From Pogostemon cablin (taxonomy: Eukaryota > Streptophyta > Magnoliopsida > Lamiales > Lamiaceae): DNA of 64,000 nucleotides. The stretch spans positions 10,200,791 to 10,264,790 of the forward strand of contig CM043013.1 of the NCBI GenBank assembly GCA_023678885.1, given 5' to 3'. Position numbers and translations under genes: made by a program. Under the pieces are notes generated by a model. That model did not search any database. It was not told the DNA's origin and saw only the letters and a list, made by a program, of their open reading frames with translations. Numbering within the stretch: the first letter of the stretch is position 1; every line of letters begins with the position of its first letter. Below, piece after piece: positions 21,904-32,330 of the stretch.

Positions 21904-23414
21904 CCCCCCGTCAAGCGATGCGTGGGGTGCAGACAAACGCAGAGCTTGGTGCGCAGAAGTTCGAAGGCAGGACGAGGGAGACTCTTAGTAAAGATGTCAG
22001 CAAGCTGTAGGTTAGACGGAACAAATTTAGTCTCTAACTTCCCAGAGGAAACGAGCTCCCGAACAAAGTGATAGTCAATATCAATATGCTTAGCTCGTTT
22101 GTGTGCCACCGGATTCTGACTAAGAAACACAGCACTTCTGTTATCACAAAGGAGCGTGGGTCGAGAAACAGAAGGTGCGCGTATATCACGGAGAAGATTC
22201 GTGACCCATATGAGTTCAGCTGAAGCATTTGCCATTGCCCGATATTCAGATTCACAACTAGAACGAGCCACCGTTGGTTGTTTCTTAGCACTCCATGAGA
22301 CAAGATTGCCTCCAATAAATATAGAGTACCCATACGTAGAACGCCGTGTCTCAGGGCAACGAGCCCAATCCGCATCAGAGTAACCGACAATAGAAGAATC
22401 TGGTCGCCGAGTAAAAGAAAGCCCATGGTTGATGGTTCCTTTAACATAGCGTAGAATACGCTTCACCGCCTGAAAGTGAGCATCAGTGGGATTTTGAAGG
22501 AATTGGCTCACCGAACTCACCGCATAAGAAAGATCCGGCCTAGTGATAGTCATGTACTGAAGAGCACCAACAAGAGACCTGTACATCGTCGGATCAGAAA
22601 AGGGAACTCCGTCACTAACAAGAGATTCACCCATCACAAGAGGCGTGTAAACGGGTTTTGAATCTAATAATTTGGCTCGATTAAGGACGTCATAGGCGTA
22701 CTTAGCTTGGCCGACAAAGAAACCGTTCTCAGTGTAAGAAACCTCAAGGCCAAGAAAGTAGTTGAGCCGACCAAGATCCTTTATAGCAAATTCAACATGT
22801 GTTCTGGAGATGAAATCGCCCAACAGGCGTGAATCATTGCCCGTAACCACAATGTCATCCACGTACAGAAGAAGATAAACGACTGACGAACCTTTATGAA
22901 AGTGAAACAATGATGGATCACATTGACTCCGGAGAAAACCCAAACTGTAGAGGTACGTGCTGAACCTCTGAAACCAAGCCAAAGGAGCCTGACGGAGACC
23001 ATATAAAGACTTCTTGAGCCGACAAACATGAGTAGGAAAGCGAGGATCCACAAATCCAGGTGGTTGCACCATGAAAACAGGTTTATCAAGGACTCCGTTC
23101 AGAAACGCGTTCTTGACATCCAGCTGATGTAGGGGCCAAGAATTCTGTACGGCAAGTGTCAGAATAATACGAACCGTAGTAGCTTTTACAACAGGGCTAA
23201 ATGTATGATGGAAGTCTGTTCCCGGAATCTGTGTGAAGCCTTGAGCAACCAAACGAGCCTTGTGGCGTTCAATAGTTCCATCGGAGTGATACTTCGTGCG
23301 AAATACCCATTTAGAACCAACAATGTTGGTATCATGAGGACAGGGTACAAGATCCCATGTATTGTTTGAATGCAGGGCATCAATTTCTTCTTGCATGGCA
23401 GACAACCAATGTGG
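21873..23414 (-). CDS. Copia polyprotein, 3' part: reverse transcriptase and RNase H
   Basis: Continuation of the gag-pol frame of 29601-32330, separated from it by the nested element. It starts after the TSD with the RT N-terminus ('WLSAMQEEIDALHSNNTWDL'). RT motifs are 'VGSKWVFRTKYHSDG', 'QLDVKNAFLNG' and the catalytic 'YVDD' (22854-22868). RNase H carries its acidic residues in 'GYSDADWA', 'SCESEYRAM', 'LLCDNRSA' and 'HIDIDYHFV'. There are 513 codons and no internal stop. The frame reads through the polypurine tract and ends 31 nt inside the LTR. It supplies cDNA synthesis and RNA degradation in the virus-like particle. In this copy it is cut off from gag and its promoter LTR, so it should not be made as a polyprotein. 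Confidence 0.9.
   Translation of the reverse strand, partial: PHWLSAMQEEIDALHSNNTWDLVPCPHDTNIVGSKWVFRTKYHSDGTIERHKARLVAQGFTQIPGTDFHHTFSPVVKATTVRIILTLAVQNSWPLHQLDVKNAFLNGVLDKPVFMVQPPGFVDPRFPTHVCRLKKSLYGLRQAPLAWFQRFSTYLYSLGFLRSQCDPSLFHFHKGSSVVYLLLYVDDIVVTGNDSRLLGDFISRTHVEFAIKDLGRLNYFLGLEVSYTENGFFVGQAKYAYDVLNRAKLLDSKPVYTPLVMGESLVSDGVPFSDPTMYRSLVGALQYMTITRPDLSYAVSSVSQFLQNPTDAHFQAVKRILRYVKGTINHGLSFTRRPDSSIVGYSDADWARCPETRRSTYGYSIFIGGNLVSWSAKKQPTVARSSCESEYRAMANASAELIWVTNLLRDIRAPSVSRPTLLCDNRSAVFLSQNPVAHKRAKHIDIDYHFVRELVSSGKLETKFVPSNLQLADIFTKSLPRPAFELLRTKLCVCLHPTHRLTGGDSVHKGIFI
21904..21909 (-). other. Copia polypurine tract (G6)
   Basis: On the coding strand GACGGGGGG immediately precedes the TGATAG start of the LTR. 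The pol reading frame passes through it. Confidence 0.8.
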
Positions 23415-23419
23415 ATGCT

Positions 23420-24967
23420 TGATCATCGCTATTTTCACCTAGATTTTGTGTTATTTTTGTGTGTGTTTTCGTCTTTTTATTTCGTATTTTTGTATTTTTT
23501 TATATTGTATTTTGGAAAATTGATGATGATGATTTTCATGTCTTTAAATAGGTGATTATGAGGATAAATGGTGATAAAAAGCATGAAGAAAGGAGAAAGT
23601 TGAAGAAAATGAAGAATTAGTCAAAATGCATAAAAACACGCTCGTGTTTTTATGCAGTGCCCGTGTTTTTCTGCAGGTGCAAAAACTTACAGAAAGCTGA
23701 AAAATTGCAAGAAAACACGGGCAGATGCAGGAAAACACGCCCGTGTTTTCTTGCACTTGGCTTAAAATCGCGTTTTACACCTTTGTGCGATTTCCAAGTG
23801 TGTTGAGGGGGTATAAAAACCCCCAATATCACCACTTGAAGGCAGATTTTGAGGGTTTTGGGCTGCACACACACCCTCTCCATCCATCCATCATCCATTC
23901 CTCCATTTTCATCACCCATTCCTCTTGATTTCTCACATCCATCCATCCATTCCACTAATCCACCAATCTAAGAAGGGAAGAACATCAAGGAGTGAAGATT
24001 GGAGCATGTTGAAGGAAGAGAAGGCCATCTTAAAAAGGGAAGCCCATCAACCTTTGATTTGTTGTTTTCTTCATTATTTAGCTCAATTGGAGCATGCCAT
24101 GGATTATACTGATTTTGTAATGATTTATATTGGCTAGTCCTCATGTGAGGCTAGCAATATGATTGGTGAAAGATAATGTAGATTTTGCACACCACATGTT
24201 CGATGAATTGACTGTATGAATATTTTCTATCATGAATGCTTATTCTCATTTTATGTATGATTTGTGTGATTAGATTCTCTATTCATAGTGTTAGGATGGT
24301 CATTCCAATATTATGTTTAGTGGTTTAATTGAATCATTGATTGCATGAGATGACTATGTTAAGTATGTGGGGAGTTTGGCCATAACCTTCATGTGCTTAG
24401 AACCTCATGATAGGACATTATTGATAATTACTTGTGAAAGTGTTTGATATGATGAGGGGAACCAAGCTAATTCTCACTTGACCTTAGAAAGGGAACACTA
24501 GGAAAACGTCCCTACCTACTAGAGAAAATTCTTCGTGATAATATCTCTATACCGGTATATTAATATCCGTAAGTACCTATAGGAATAGTGAGGATTGGAA
24601 ACACTCTTTGAGTGTCCTTAATATCATAACATGAAGATCACCAATGCATGTGTGTGTGTGAGTCTATATATACCTTTTCCATGAATGTTGTTAGCCTTGC
24701 ATACTTCTTAGATTGTTCACCTTCACCCATCATCCATCTCATTTGTACATGTTCTATCTTTAATTGCTTTCTTAGTTAGATTGTAGTGTATTCAACCTCT
24801 TCTTTATTGATTAGTCCTTCTAGAGTGAAACATCTTTCGAATACGGATACATACACTTTCTCCCTTGGGTTCGATATTATAAATTTTGTACTTGGTCACC
24901 ACGTCTACACACAACGATAGAGTACGCTTACTCTTATCAATTTGTACCAAAATTGAGACTAAGTTCA
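23420..24967 (+). repeat. LTR (5') of the nested element, 1548 bp
   Basis: Direct copy of 28053-29600. U3 carries a palindrome cluster (23627-23755), followed by a TATA box TATAAAA (23812-23818) set between GGGGG and CCCCC. Transcription is therefore expected to start near 23840-23850, leaving a U3 of about 0.4 kb and a long R/U5 of about 1.1 kb. Frames inside (for example 23556-23955) occur identically in both LTRs and are not genes. Confidence 0.95.
23627..23755. promoter_or_regulatory. Palindrome cluster in LTR U3 (repeated at 28260-28388)
   Basis: TGCATAAAAACACG (23627-23640) and CGTGTTTTTATGCA (23643-23656) form a perfect 14-bp stem with a 2-nt loop. TGCAAGAAAACACGGGC (23706-23722) pairs with GCCCGTGTTTTCTTGCA (23739-23755), a 17-bp stem with a 16-nt loop. 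The core word ACACG(G/C)(G/C)CGTGT recurs. The cluster ends 56 bp upstream of the TATA box. Confidence 0.85.
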
Positions 24968-24985
24968 TGGCGCCGTTGCCGGGGA
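24968..24985 (+). other. Primer binding site (tRNA-Asp type)
   Basis: TGGCGCCGTTGCCGGGGA directly follows the LTR and is complementary to the 3' end of plant tRNA-Asp(GUC) including CCA. Confidence 0.9.
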
Positions 24986-25184
24986 GAAAGGCTTCGGTGT
25001 AACGTGTTTGGATTTGTTAGCTTTACTTAGGATATTTTTTTTTATTTTTGCTTTTATATTTGCTTTGGAAAATCTTGGTCTAACTTGTTCTTCTTGATAG
25101 GTACACCAACCTTGATAGCAGAGAAGAAGGAGCAACCAAAAATAGAAAGTGAAGGAAGTTGTAGCAAGCCTCGAAAAGAAGAGT

Positions 25185-26411
25185 ATGAACATGGATGGTT
25201 GGAACAAATACTTGGGAGAAAATTATGGAAATCTATTTGGTTTGGTTCCACCACAACAATCAATTGGCTATATGAATGAGAGCAACTACGGGTATAATTG
25301 CCAAATGAGTCAAGCAAGCTCTCAATGCTACAACAATGGGAGTTATGAGGAATGGCAAAGTGCTTACAATGGAAATATGTTCCAACCTCAACAAGCATAC
25401 ACTTATTCCATACCAAATTCCAACAACCAAGTTCCTCCGGTTACATCTTTATCCGAAAATAATGCCTTAATGGAGTTGTTTAGAAGATATTCTAATGGAA
25501 GTGATACAAGGCAAAGTTTTCAAACATGTCTTCCTAGTTATGGGACTCAAGATCTTCAAAGTATGTCAACTTCGTATCCTACGGTGCAACAAGAGTGGAT
25601 GATGCCAAGTTCTCAAGTAGAGGATATGTTTTACATGCAAGGGAGTAATTTTCAAAATCAAGGGAATTATCTCCAAGAACAAAGTTGGCAACCACCGAGT
25701 GAAGAGATAAAGCCATCCGTAGAAGATCGAGTTGGACAACTTATGGAAATGATGTATGAGATGATTGAAGAAAGAAGAGAAGAAAGAAAGAAAAAAGATG
25801 AGGAAAATGAGAGGAGATTTGAGGCCCTTGAACGTCAAATGAGTCAAATGATAAGTGAACGGAACACTCTTCAAGAAATTGAGAATTTTGATGAAAAGTT
25901 TGAAGAAGAGTTTGAGGTAGAAGAGTGTTCGGGGAATGAGGACTCAAGTGATGAAGAGCTATTTGAAGATAAGGAAGACAAAGAGAATTCAAGTGAAGAT
26001 GAGGAATCGAAAGAGGTGTATGAATTCAATGAAGAGGAACAAGGTCTAAAAGCACTTGAAGAAGAGTTTGAGAGTGAAATGAGCATTTCTAAACCTTTTA
26101 ACTCTTCAAGTTGCATTGAATTTCAAAATGTTGTTTATATTGACTTTGTCTTACCTATTGATTCTTCTCAATGTCTTAGGAAAAAGAGAAAGCTTGAAGA
26201 GATGTTGGGAGCTTATGTGGTAAGAAGGAATAAGTGGTGGTCACGAAAGGAGAGGTCAATGGAATGCAAGTTCAAACAAGTTGAATTTTTAAAGCCAATC
26301 TTAAAGGACGTTACTGAGGTCGTTACTTGCCACAAATGCCTAATAGAGGAAGAAGCACAAAGATTAAAATTTGATGGCAAGAACGAACGATATCCTTGGC
26401 CATTCCGATGA
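25185..26411 (+). CDS. Single ORF of the nested element, acidic coiled-coil-like protein of unknown function
   Basis: 408 aa from the ATG at 25185. The frame is open from 25149, but no ATG lies before 25185. The N-terminal third is rich in Q, N, S, Y and M ('MNMDGWNKYLGENYGNLFGL', then 'QASSQCYNNGSYEEWQ'). At about residues 180-250 lies a charged heptad-like stretch ('MMYEMIEERREERKKKDEEN', 'RRFEALERQMSQMISERN'), likely a coiled coil. A very acidic block follows (residues about 245-320, mostly E/D/S), then a basic C-terminal part with 'CHKC'. I see no gag zinc knuckle and no enzyme motif. By position it replaces gag, so a particle or RNA-binding role is possible but unproven. It is open and apparently undamaged, unlike neutral filler. 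Confidence 0.7.
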   Translation: MNMDGWNKYLGENYGNLFGLVPPQQSIGYMNESNYGYNCQMSQASSQCYNNGSYEEWQSAYNGNMFQPQQAYTYSIPNSNNQVPPVTSLSENNALMELFRRYSNGSDTRQSFQTCLPSYGTQDLQSMSTSYPTVQQEWMMPSSQVEDMFYMQGSNFQNQGNYLQEQSWQPPSEEIKPSVEDRVGQLMEMMYEMIEERREERKKKDEENERRFEALERQMSQMISERNTLQEIENFDEKFEEEFEVEECSGNEDSSDEELFEDKEDKENSSEDEESKEVYEFNEEEQGLKALEEEFESEMSISKPFNSSSCIEFQNVVYIDFVLPIDSSQCLRKKRKLEEMLGAYVVRRNKWWSRKERSMECKFKQVEFLKPILKDVTEVVTCHKCLIEEEAQRLKFDGKNERYPWPFR

Positions 26412-28014
26412 GTTCTCCATGATCCGTCCTGCTTGAAGACGTTAAACTTAGCGCTAGATGGGAGGCAACCCATCATTATCTTTATTGCTTTATTTATTAA
26501 TTTCAATAAGGATGATGGATTTGATTTTTGGTGTTTTGGTTTGATTTTTGTGTTTGTTGGTGTTTTATGTAGAAATTATGTTGTGCTTGGTGTAGATGTG
26601 GAGTATATTGGATTACGAGAAGAGCTACGAGGGATGCGTCAAAGGGAGTACCTATTATTTGGCTCAAACTTAATTATAGCCTTAGCTAAAAAAATAAGTT
26701 TGGGGGGTTGAATTTTTATGCTCTCGTAGATCTCATTTTATGAACATTTGCACTGGCGCACATAGTTTCCTTGTGTCTTATGTCTTGTGTCTGGTGTTTT
26801 TATATTTTTGTGATGTTCTTATTTTCTTGTGTTGTGAGTCATTTTCTTGAATATGAGTGATGATGTATTGTTTGTGATAAGTGATGGCGAATTATGTTAA
26901 GGATCTCTACTAGTTAAAATTGTGACATATTCTATTTAACTTGTTTAATTTTGAGATAGATTGAGGTGTAATAAGTTCCTCATGGTCCGAGCAAAAGCTT
27001 GTGAGCATTTGAGCCTCAACCGTGCAGGCATGGTTGTTTCTTCATGAGTGAATTGATTGATCCTTGATAAGCTAGAACTTGCTAGTGGACTACGGGAATG
27101 AACCCGATTGGTGGAGGTTAGTGATATGATTTTAGGCCATCCTTGTACTTTAAAGTCATTGCCATATATTTCCTTACCTTATACATCATCCCTAGTTAGC
27201 CACTTTGAGCCTTTAAGCTTATTTCTTGTGAACTAAGCACATTACAAGCCATGATTACCCACTTAAGCCTTATATATACCTTTTGTGTGGGTGATTGAGG
27301 AGATGGTGGTCTACACGGTTTGATGTGAGAATTGTGCAAGAGAAAGAGGAAAATGGTAAACACGCAAGAAAATGATGAAAAGAGCTCAAGCAAATATACA
27401 TGCTACTTCAAAGCAAGAAAAAGGAGCAAAATCAACAACAATATGCTCATGCAAGCAAAAAGTCAAAAGGATGAAAGCATGAAATCAAAAGAAGCTCAAG
27501 AAACACAAGGAATGATAATGATAAGTGCTTATGTTTAGAAAAGAAAAGAAAGGAAGATAGAAATGTGAAGAAGTTGAAGAAGTTGATCATCTCTTCGATT
27601 ACTTACACTCGATGAGTCACTCTTACCCAAATTCTCCCTACCTTTACCAAAAAGCATACCATTACATCCAAACGTAAAGTCCTATTTGATCACTAATTGA
27701 AGCTATGGTGGTTTGTGAATGTAGTCCACGAGTAAGCCTATGGCGCATCGGGCCCATCGATTGATGAGTGTTGATTTACCTTATTTTGATAGAGTGTTGA
27801 GTGCATTTGATATCCGATGTGAGGCTTGGATCGGAAGGGACTATATTACTCTTTAATCTCTTTGAATTGAACTTGTTAATTTTTCATGTTATGAGTTTAA
27901 TGTTATAGGGTGACTTGATATGATTTGGAGTCCTTATTGCTTATTATATGTTATTGCTTATGTTCGTTAGGTCTTTTTCTAGGTGAAAATTTCTCCTCTT
28001 GTTTTATCATTTTC
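26412..28014 (+). other. Long non-coding 3' internal region of the nested element
   Basis: 1.6 kb between the ORF stop and the PPT hairpin without a long frame. GCTAGATGGGAGGCAACCC (about 26452-26470) is a phrase often seen after the ORF in Athila/Tat-type non-autonomous elements. A purine-rich tract spans about 27330-27570. Confidence 0.6.
26696..26711 (+). other. Internal copy of the polypurine tract
   Basis: AAGTTTGGGGGGTTGA repeats, base for base, the 3' PPT plus the first LTR bases (28040-28055), 1.34 kb upstream. It could act as a central plus-strand primer. Confidence 0.75.
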
Positions 28015-28052
28015 GTTGCTCGGGGACGAGCAACACTTTAAGTTTGGGGGGT
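28015..28052 (+). other. Hairpin plus polypurine tract before the 3' LTR
   Basis: GTTGCTCG (28015-28022), loop GGGA, CGAGCAAC (28027-28034) form a perfect 8-bp stem closed by a GNRA-type tetraloop, 5 nt before the PPT AAGTTTGGGGGGT (28040-28052). Confidence 0.85.
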
Positions 28053-29600
28053 TGATCATCGCTATTTTCACCTAGATTTTGTGTTATTTTTGTGTGTGTT
28101 TTCGTCTTTTTATTTCGTATTTTTGTATTTTTTTATATTGTATTTTGGAAAATTGATGATGATGATTTTCATGTCTTTAAATAGGTGATTATGAGGATAA
28201 ATGGTGATAAAAAGCATGAAGAAAGGAGAAAGTTGAAGAAAATGAAGAATTAGTCAAAATGCATAAAAACACGCTCGTGTTTTTATGCAGTGCCCGTGTT
28301 TTTCTGCAGGTGCAAAAACTTACAGAAAGCTGAAAAATTGCAAGAAAACACGGGCAGATGCAGGAAAACACGCCCGTGTTTTCTTGCACTTGGCTTAAAA
28401 TCGCGTTTTACACCTTTGTGCGATTTCCAAGTGTGTTGAGGGGGTATAAAAACCCCCAATATCACCACTTGAAGGCAGATTTTGAGGGTTTTGGGCTGCA
28501 CACACACCCTCTCCATCCATCCATCATCCATTCCTCCATTTTCATCACCCATTCCTCTTGATTTCTCACATCCATCCATCCATTCCACTAATCCACCAAT
28601 CTAAGAAGGGAAGAACATCAAGGAGTGAAGATTGGAGCATGTTGAAGGAAGAGAAGGCCATCTTAAAAAGGGAAGCCCATCAACCTTTGATTTGTTGTTT
28701 TCTTCATTATTTAGCTCAATTGGAGCATGCCATGGATTATACTGATTTTGTAATGATTTATATTGGCTAGTCCTCATGTGAGGCTAGCAATATGATTGGT
28801 GAAAGATAATGTAGATTTTGCACACCACATGTTCGATGAATTGACTGTATGAATATTTTCTATCATGAATGCTTATTCTCATTTTATGTATGATTTGTGT
28901 GATTAGATTCTCTATTCATAGTGTTAGGATGGTCATTCCAATATTATGTTTAGTGGTTTAATTGAATCATTGATTGCATGAGATGACTATGTTAAGTATG
29001 TGGGGAGTTTGGCCATAACCTTCATGTGCTTAGAACCTCATGATAGGACATTATTGATAATTACTTGTGAAAGTGTTTGATATGATGAGGGGAACCAAGC
29101 TAATTCTCACTTGACCTTAGAAAGGGAACACTAGGAAAACGTCCCTACCTACTAGAGAAAATTCTTCGTGATAATATCTCTATACCGGTATATTAATATC
29201 CGTAAGTACCTATAGGAATAGTGAGGATTGGAAACACTCTTTGAGTGTCCTTAATATCATAACATGAAGATCACCAATGCATGTGTGTGTGTGAGTCTAT
29301 ATATACCTTTTCCATGAATGTTGTTAGCCTTGCATACTTCTTAGATTGTTCACCTTCACCCATCATCCATCTCATTTGTACATGTTCTATCTTTAATTGC
29401 TTTCTTAGTTAGATTGTAGTGTATTCAACCTCTTCTTTATTGATTAGTCCTTCTAGAGTGAAACATCTTTCGAATACGGATACATACACTTTCTCCCTTG
29501 GGTTCGATATTATAAATTTTGTACTTGGTCACCACGTCTACACACAACGATAGAGTACGCTTACTCTTATCAATTTGTACCAAAATTGAGACTAAGTTCA
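28053..29600 (+). repeat. LTR (3') of the nested element, 1548 bp
   Basis: It looks identical to 23420-24967, with TATA at 28445-28451. It ends in TTCA followed by the copia TSD. Confidence 0.95.
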
Positions 29601-32330
29601 ATGCTTAGCAGCTGATTTGAAGCCACGGGGTTCAGAAACAGCGGCAAGAGAAGAAAGAAGAACCGTGGAGGCAATATCAACTGGGTACTTCGGTTTAAAG
29701 ATTCCATCACGAGCCCTTGTAACTATGTGGTGCGGCGGCGGTGCCGGCCGTGGTGCAGGCTGCACGACGATCGGAGGCTCCATGTCGGCTGGCTCATCGT
29801 CGAGTGGTGGAAGACCATCGACACCGGGAGCATCAAGCGGCTCTTCATCCGGAAATGGAAGCTCGTCTACAGCCGGAGCTGGAATAATAGGCTCAGGTAG
29901 CTCATTGGGATCCTCTGAGGCAATAGGCCACCTCACAGGTGGATTTGAAGGAGAGCATTTCAGTGTAGAAGGAGAAATTGCAGAGAGCTCCATTGTATCT
30001 GTAAAAGTAGACAAGTCCAATTCTGTGGTGGACACAGTAGAAGACTCAGTAGAAAAAGGGAATAATAATTCATCAAATTGAGCATGACGAGTCGTGTAGA
30101 TCCGAGATGTGAGAGGATCTAGACACCGAAATCCCTTTTGGATATTATTGTACCCCAGAAAAATGCAAGGACGACTTCTCGGTTCTAGTTTGTGAGCTGC
30201 ATAGTCACGAAGATAGGGAAATACTCGGCATCCAAAAGGCTTAAAGATAGAATATGTTGGAGCATAACCAAATAGCAGCTCAAAGGGAGATTTATCATGC
30301 AACACTGTTGAAGGAACTCGATTAATAATGAAAGTTGCTGTAGCAAATGCATCAAACCAAAGGGATGCCGAAGCATTAGCATGAAAGAGCATTGATAAAC
30401 CAGTTTCTGTGATATGACGATGCTTTCTTTCAGCTCTACCATTCTGTTGAGGAGTGTATGGGCATGATATACGATGAAGAATACCATTTTTATGCGTAAA
30501 ATCACGTACTCTTGAGTTAACAAATTCAGTGCCACCATCACTTTGAAATATCTTAACCTGCCTTGAAAATTGTGTGCATACAAAAGCATGAAACCGTACT
30601 AAAGTATCAAAGAAATCAGACTTCCTGCATAACGGATAAATCCAAGAAAATCTCGAATAATCATCCACAAAAACCACATAGTACCGAAAACCAGTGGAAG
30701 TAGAAACTGGTGCAGGCCCCCATAAATCACAATGTATCAAATCCAAAACATGTTCAGCACGTTTATCATTCAATTGAAAGGTTAATTTCTTACTCTTTGC
30801 CAACTGACAAGAAGAGCAAAGCTTAGGATTAGGTAAAACAGAAGTGACTGATAAGTGTCCAAGTTTATTCAACAAAGAAATAACAGGGAATGGGACATGC
30901 CCCAAACGTAAGTGCCATAATTCAAAGCTAGCCTTCAATTTATTATTTCTCACAGCCGTCACCAAAGCAGGAATCCCTTTATCAAGGGTGTATAAGCCAT
31001 TCTCACATCTTCCCTGGCCCAGAATTTGATTTGTCACTCGGTTCTGAATTACGAAAGATTTATCAAAAAACACAACATTAACAGGATAGTCTGAAGTTAG
31101 TTTACTGATGGACAGAAGGTTTTTGGTTATATGCGGAACCACCAAAACATCCAACAATTTAATATCAGCAGATAAATCATAAGAACCAACATGCGAGATA
31201 TGCAAAGAATTACCATTGCCAACAACAACTTTGCTATTACCAGAATAGGGCTCGTAAGAGGTCAAGGCAGCATTTTGATTCGTCATATGAGCGGAGGCAC
31301 CCGAATCAATGTACCAATCTGATGAAGGACCAGAAACATTGCAAGAGGAGGCAAATGCCTCGGCAAGGTTGGCCGATTTAACACCATCGCGAGCAGCAAG
31401 GTATTGGGGGCACTTGTCAGCATAGTGCTCCCCCCGACAAATCTGACAACGAGGCACGAATTGTCGTCGCTCGCTGTTGAAACCCGTCTGCCCCTCGGAG
31501 TATCTTCCTCCGGAAACCGACCGACCACCACGCTGAACAAAGCCACGACTATCACCATAGCCACGGCCACCACCATAGCCACGGCCACCACCATAGCCGC
31601 GGCCAGGCTGCTGCTGACCTCCTCCGAAAGAGCCTCGGCTGTGAGTTGCTGGACGCGAGGGGTTAGGGTTTCTTCGATCTGCAAAAAAAGAAACCTGCGA
31701 CGAGGAGCCCTCCATGGATTTAAGCATCAAGTCATATTGCTTTGCTTGGCTGAGAAGATCGCGAAAACAAGGCACCGGAGTCAGGGCCATTCTGGTATCC
31801 GCAAAGCCCGCGAACTGGAGCCCTAATCCACGCAAGAAGAGATGGCTCTTTTCAGCCTCGTCAATTGGGCGTGCAATGGCATGGAGTTGATCGCACAGTG
31901 TCTTGAAACGACATCCGTAATCATCAACGGAGGAGTCGCCTCGGCGGAGGGACAATAACTCCTCGCGCAACTGGTGCTGACGGGAGGAGGAAGAATACAC
32001 CGATTCCAGCATAGTCCAAGCAGCGAGTGATGTATCTGCATCAATAACTTCAGATGCGGCATCGGGAGAGAGAGATGTGTAGATCACACTAAGCAACTTC
32101 ATGTCTTTCATCTTCCAAGAGGTGAAGGCAGGGTTCGGCGATTCAACACCGGCAGCGTCGGTGATGGATGCAGCGGGAACGGTGGTGGTTTTGTCCAGAA
32201 ACGGCATGAGATCGAAGCACTCAGCCACGTGAATAATTTGACGACGCCAGGAGAGATAATTCAGGGCATCGAGTTTGATAGGGGTCATGTTTATCATGGT
32301 GGTGATGGGAAGAGGGTCAACGCCTGCCAT
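29601..32330 (-). CDS. Copia polyprotein, 5' part: gag, protease, integrase
   Basis: 910 codons from ATG at 32330, interrupted by the nested element after '..FKSAAKH'. Gag comes first (residues 1 to about 330), with a glycine/arginine-rich 'GRGYGGGRGYGGG' stretch and a zinc knuckle from Cys295, 'CQICRGEHYADKC', which is CX2CX3HX4C (one residue shorter than the usual CX2CX4HX4C). The aspartic protease motif is 'YIDSGASAHMT' (Asp342). Next are the integrase zinc-binding region 'WHLRLGH...CSSCQLAKSKK' (about 470-520) and the integrase core with D-D-E in 'HCDLWGP', 'FQSDGGTEF' and 'NGRAERKHR' (about 535, 598, 633). The proline-rich linker to RT follows. The frame matches 21873-23414: removing the insert plus one TSD (6186 bp) keeps phase, giving 1423 aa. 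In this copy it now ends in a stop within the nested LTR (29598). Confidence 0.92.

Larger units (their letters stand above)
23415..29605 (+). mobile_element. Nested non-autonomous LTR retrotransposon (LARD/Tat-Athila-like), 5-bp TSD ATGCT
   Basis: TSDs ATGCT at 23415-23419 and 29601-29605 lie in the copia pol gene. LTRs 23420-24967 and 28053-29600 are each 1548 bp (TGATC...TTCA) and look identical. The PBS at 24968-24985 begins TGGCGCCGTTGCC and matches the 3' end of plant tRNA-Asp. The PPT is AAGTTTGGGGGGT (28040-28052). The internal region is 3085 bp and holds one 408-codon frame (25185-26411) with no protease, RT, RNase H or integrase motif. The tRNA-Asp primer site and PPT wording are typical of Tat/Athila Gypsy elements, so it is probably mobilised in trans by such an element. 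Confidence 0.93.

Noticed and set aside
23556..23955. Frames in the LTR, repeated at 28189-28588
   Set aside because: Identical because the LTRs are identical; they overlap the palindromes, TATA box and CT-rich leader and carry no protein motif.
25149..25184. Extended start of the nested element's ORF
   Set aside because: The first codon at 25149 is GTG; the first ATG is at 25185.
29617..30081. 154-codon plus-strand frame
   Set aside because: Antisense to the proline-rich gag-pol linker of the copia element; GC-rich composition keeps it open. The motif-bearing frame is the minus one.
31404..31826. 140-codon plus-strand and 133-codon minus-strand alternative frames
   Set aside because: Shadows of the glycine/arginine-rich gag region; no start context or family similarity.
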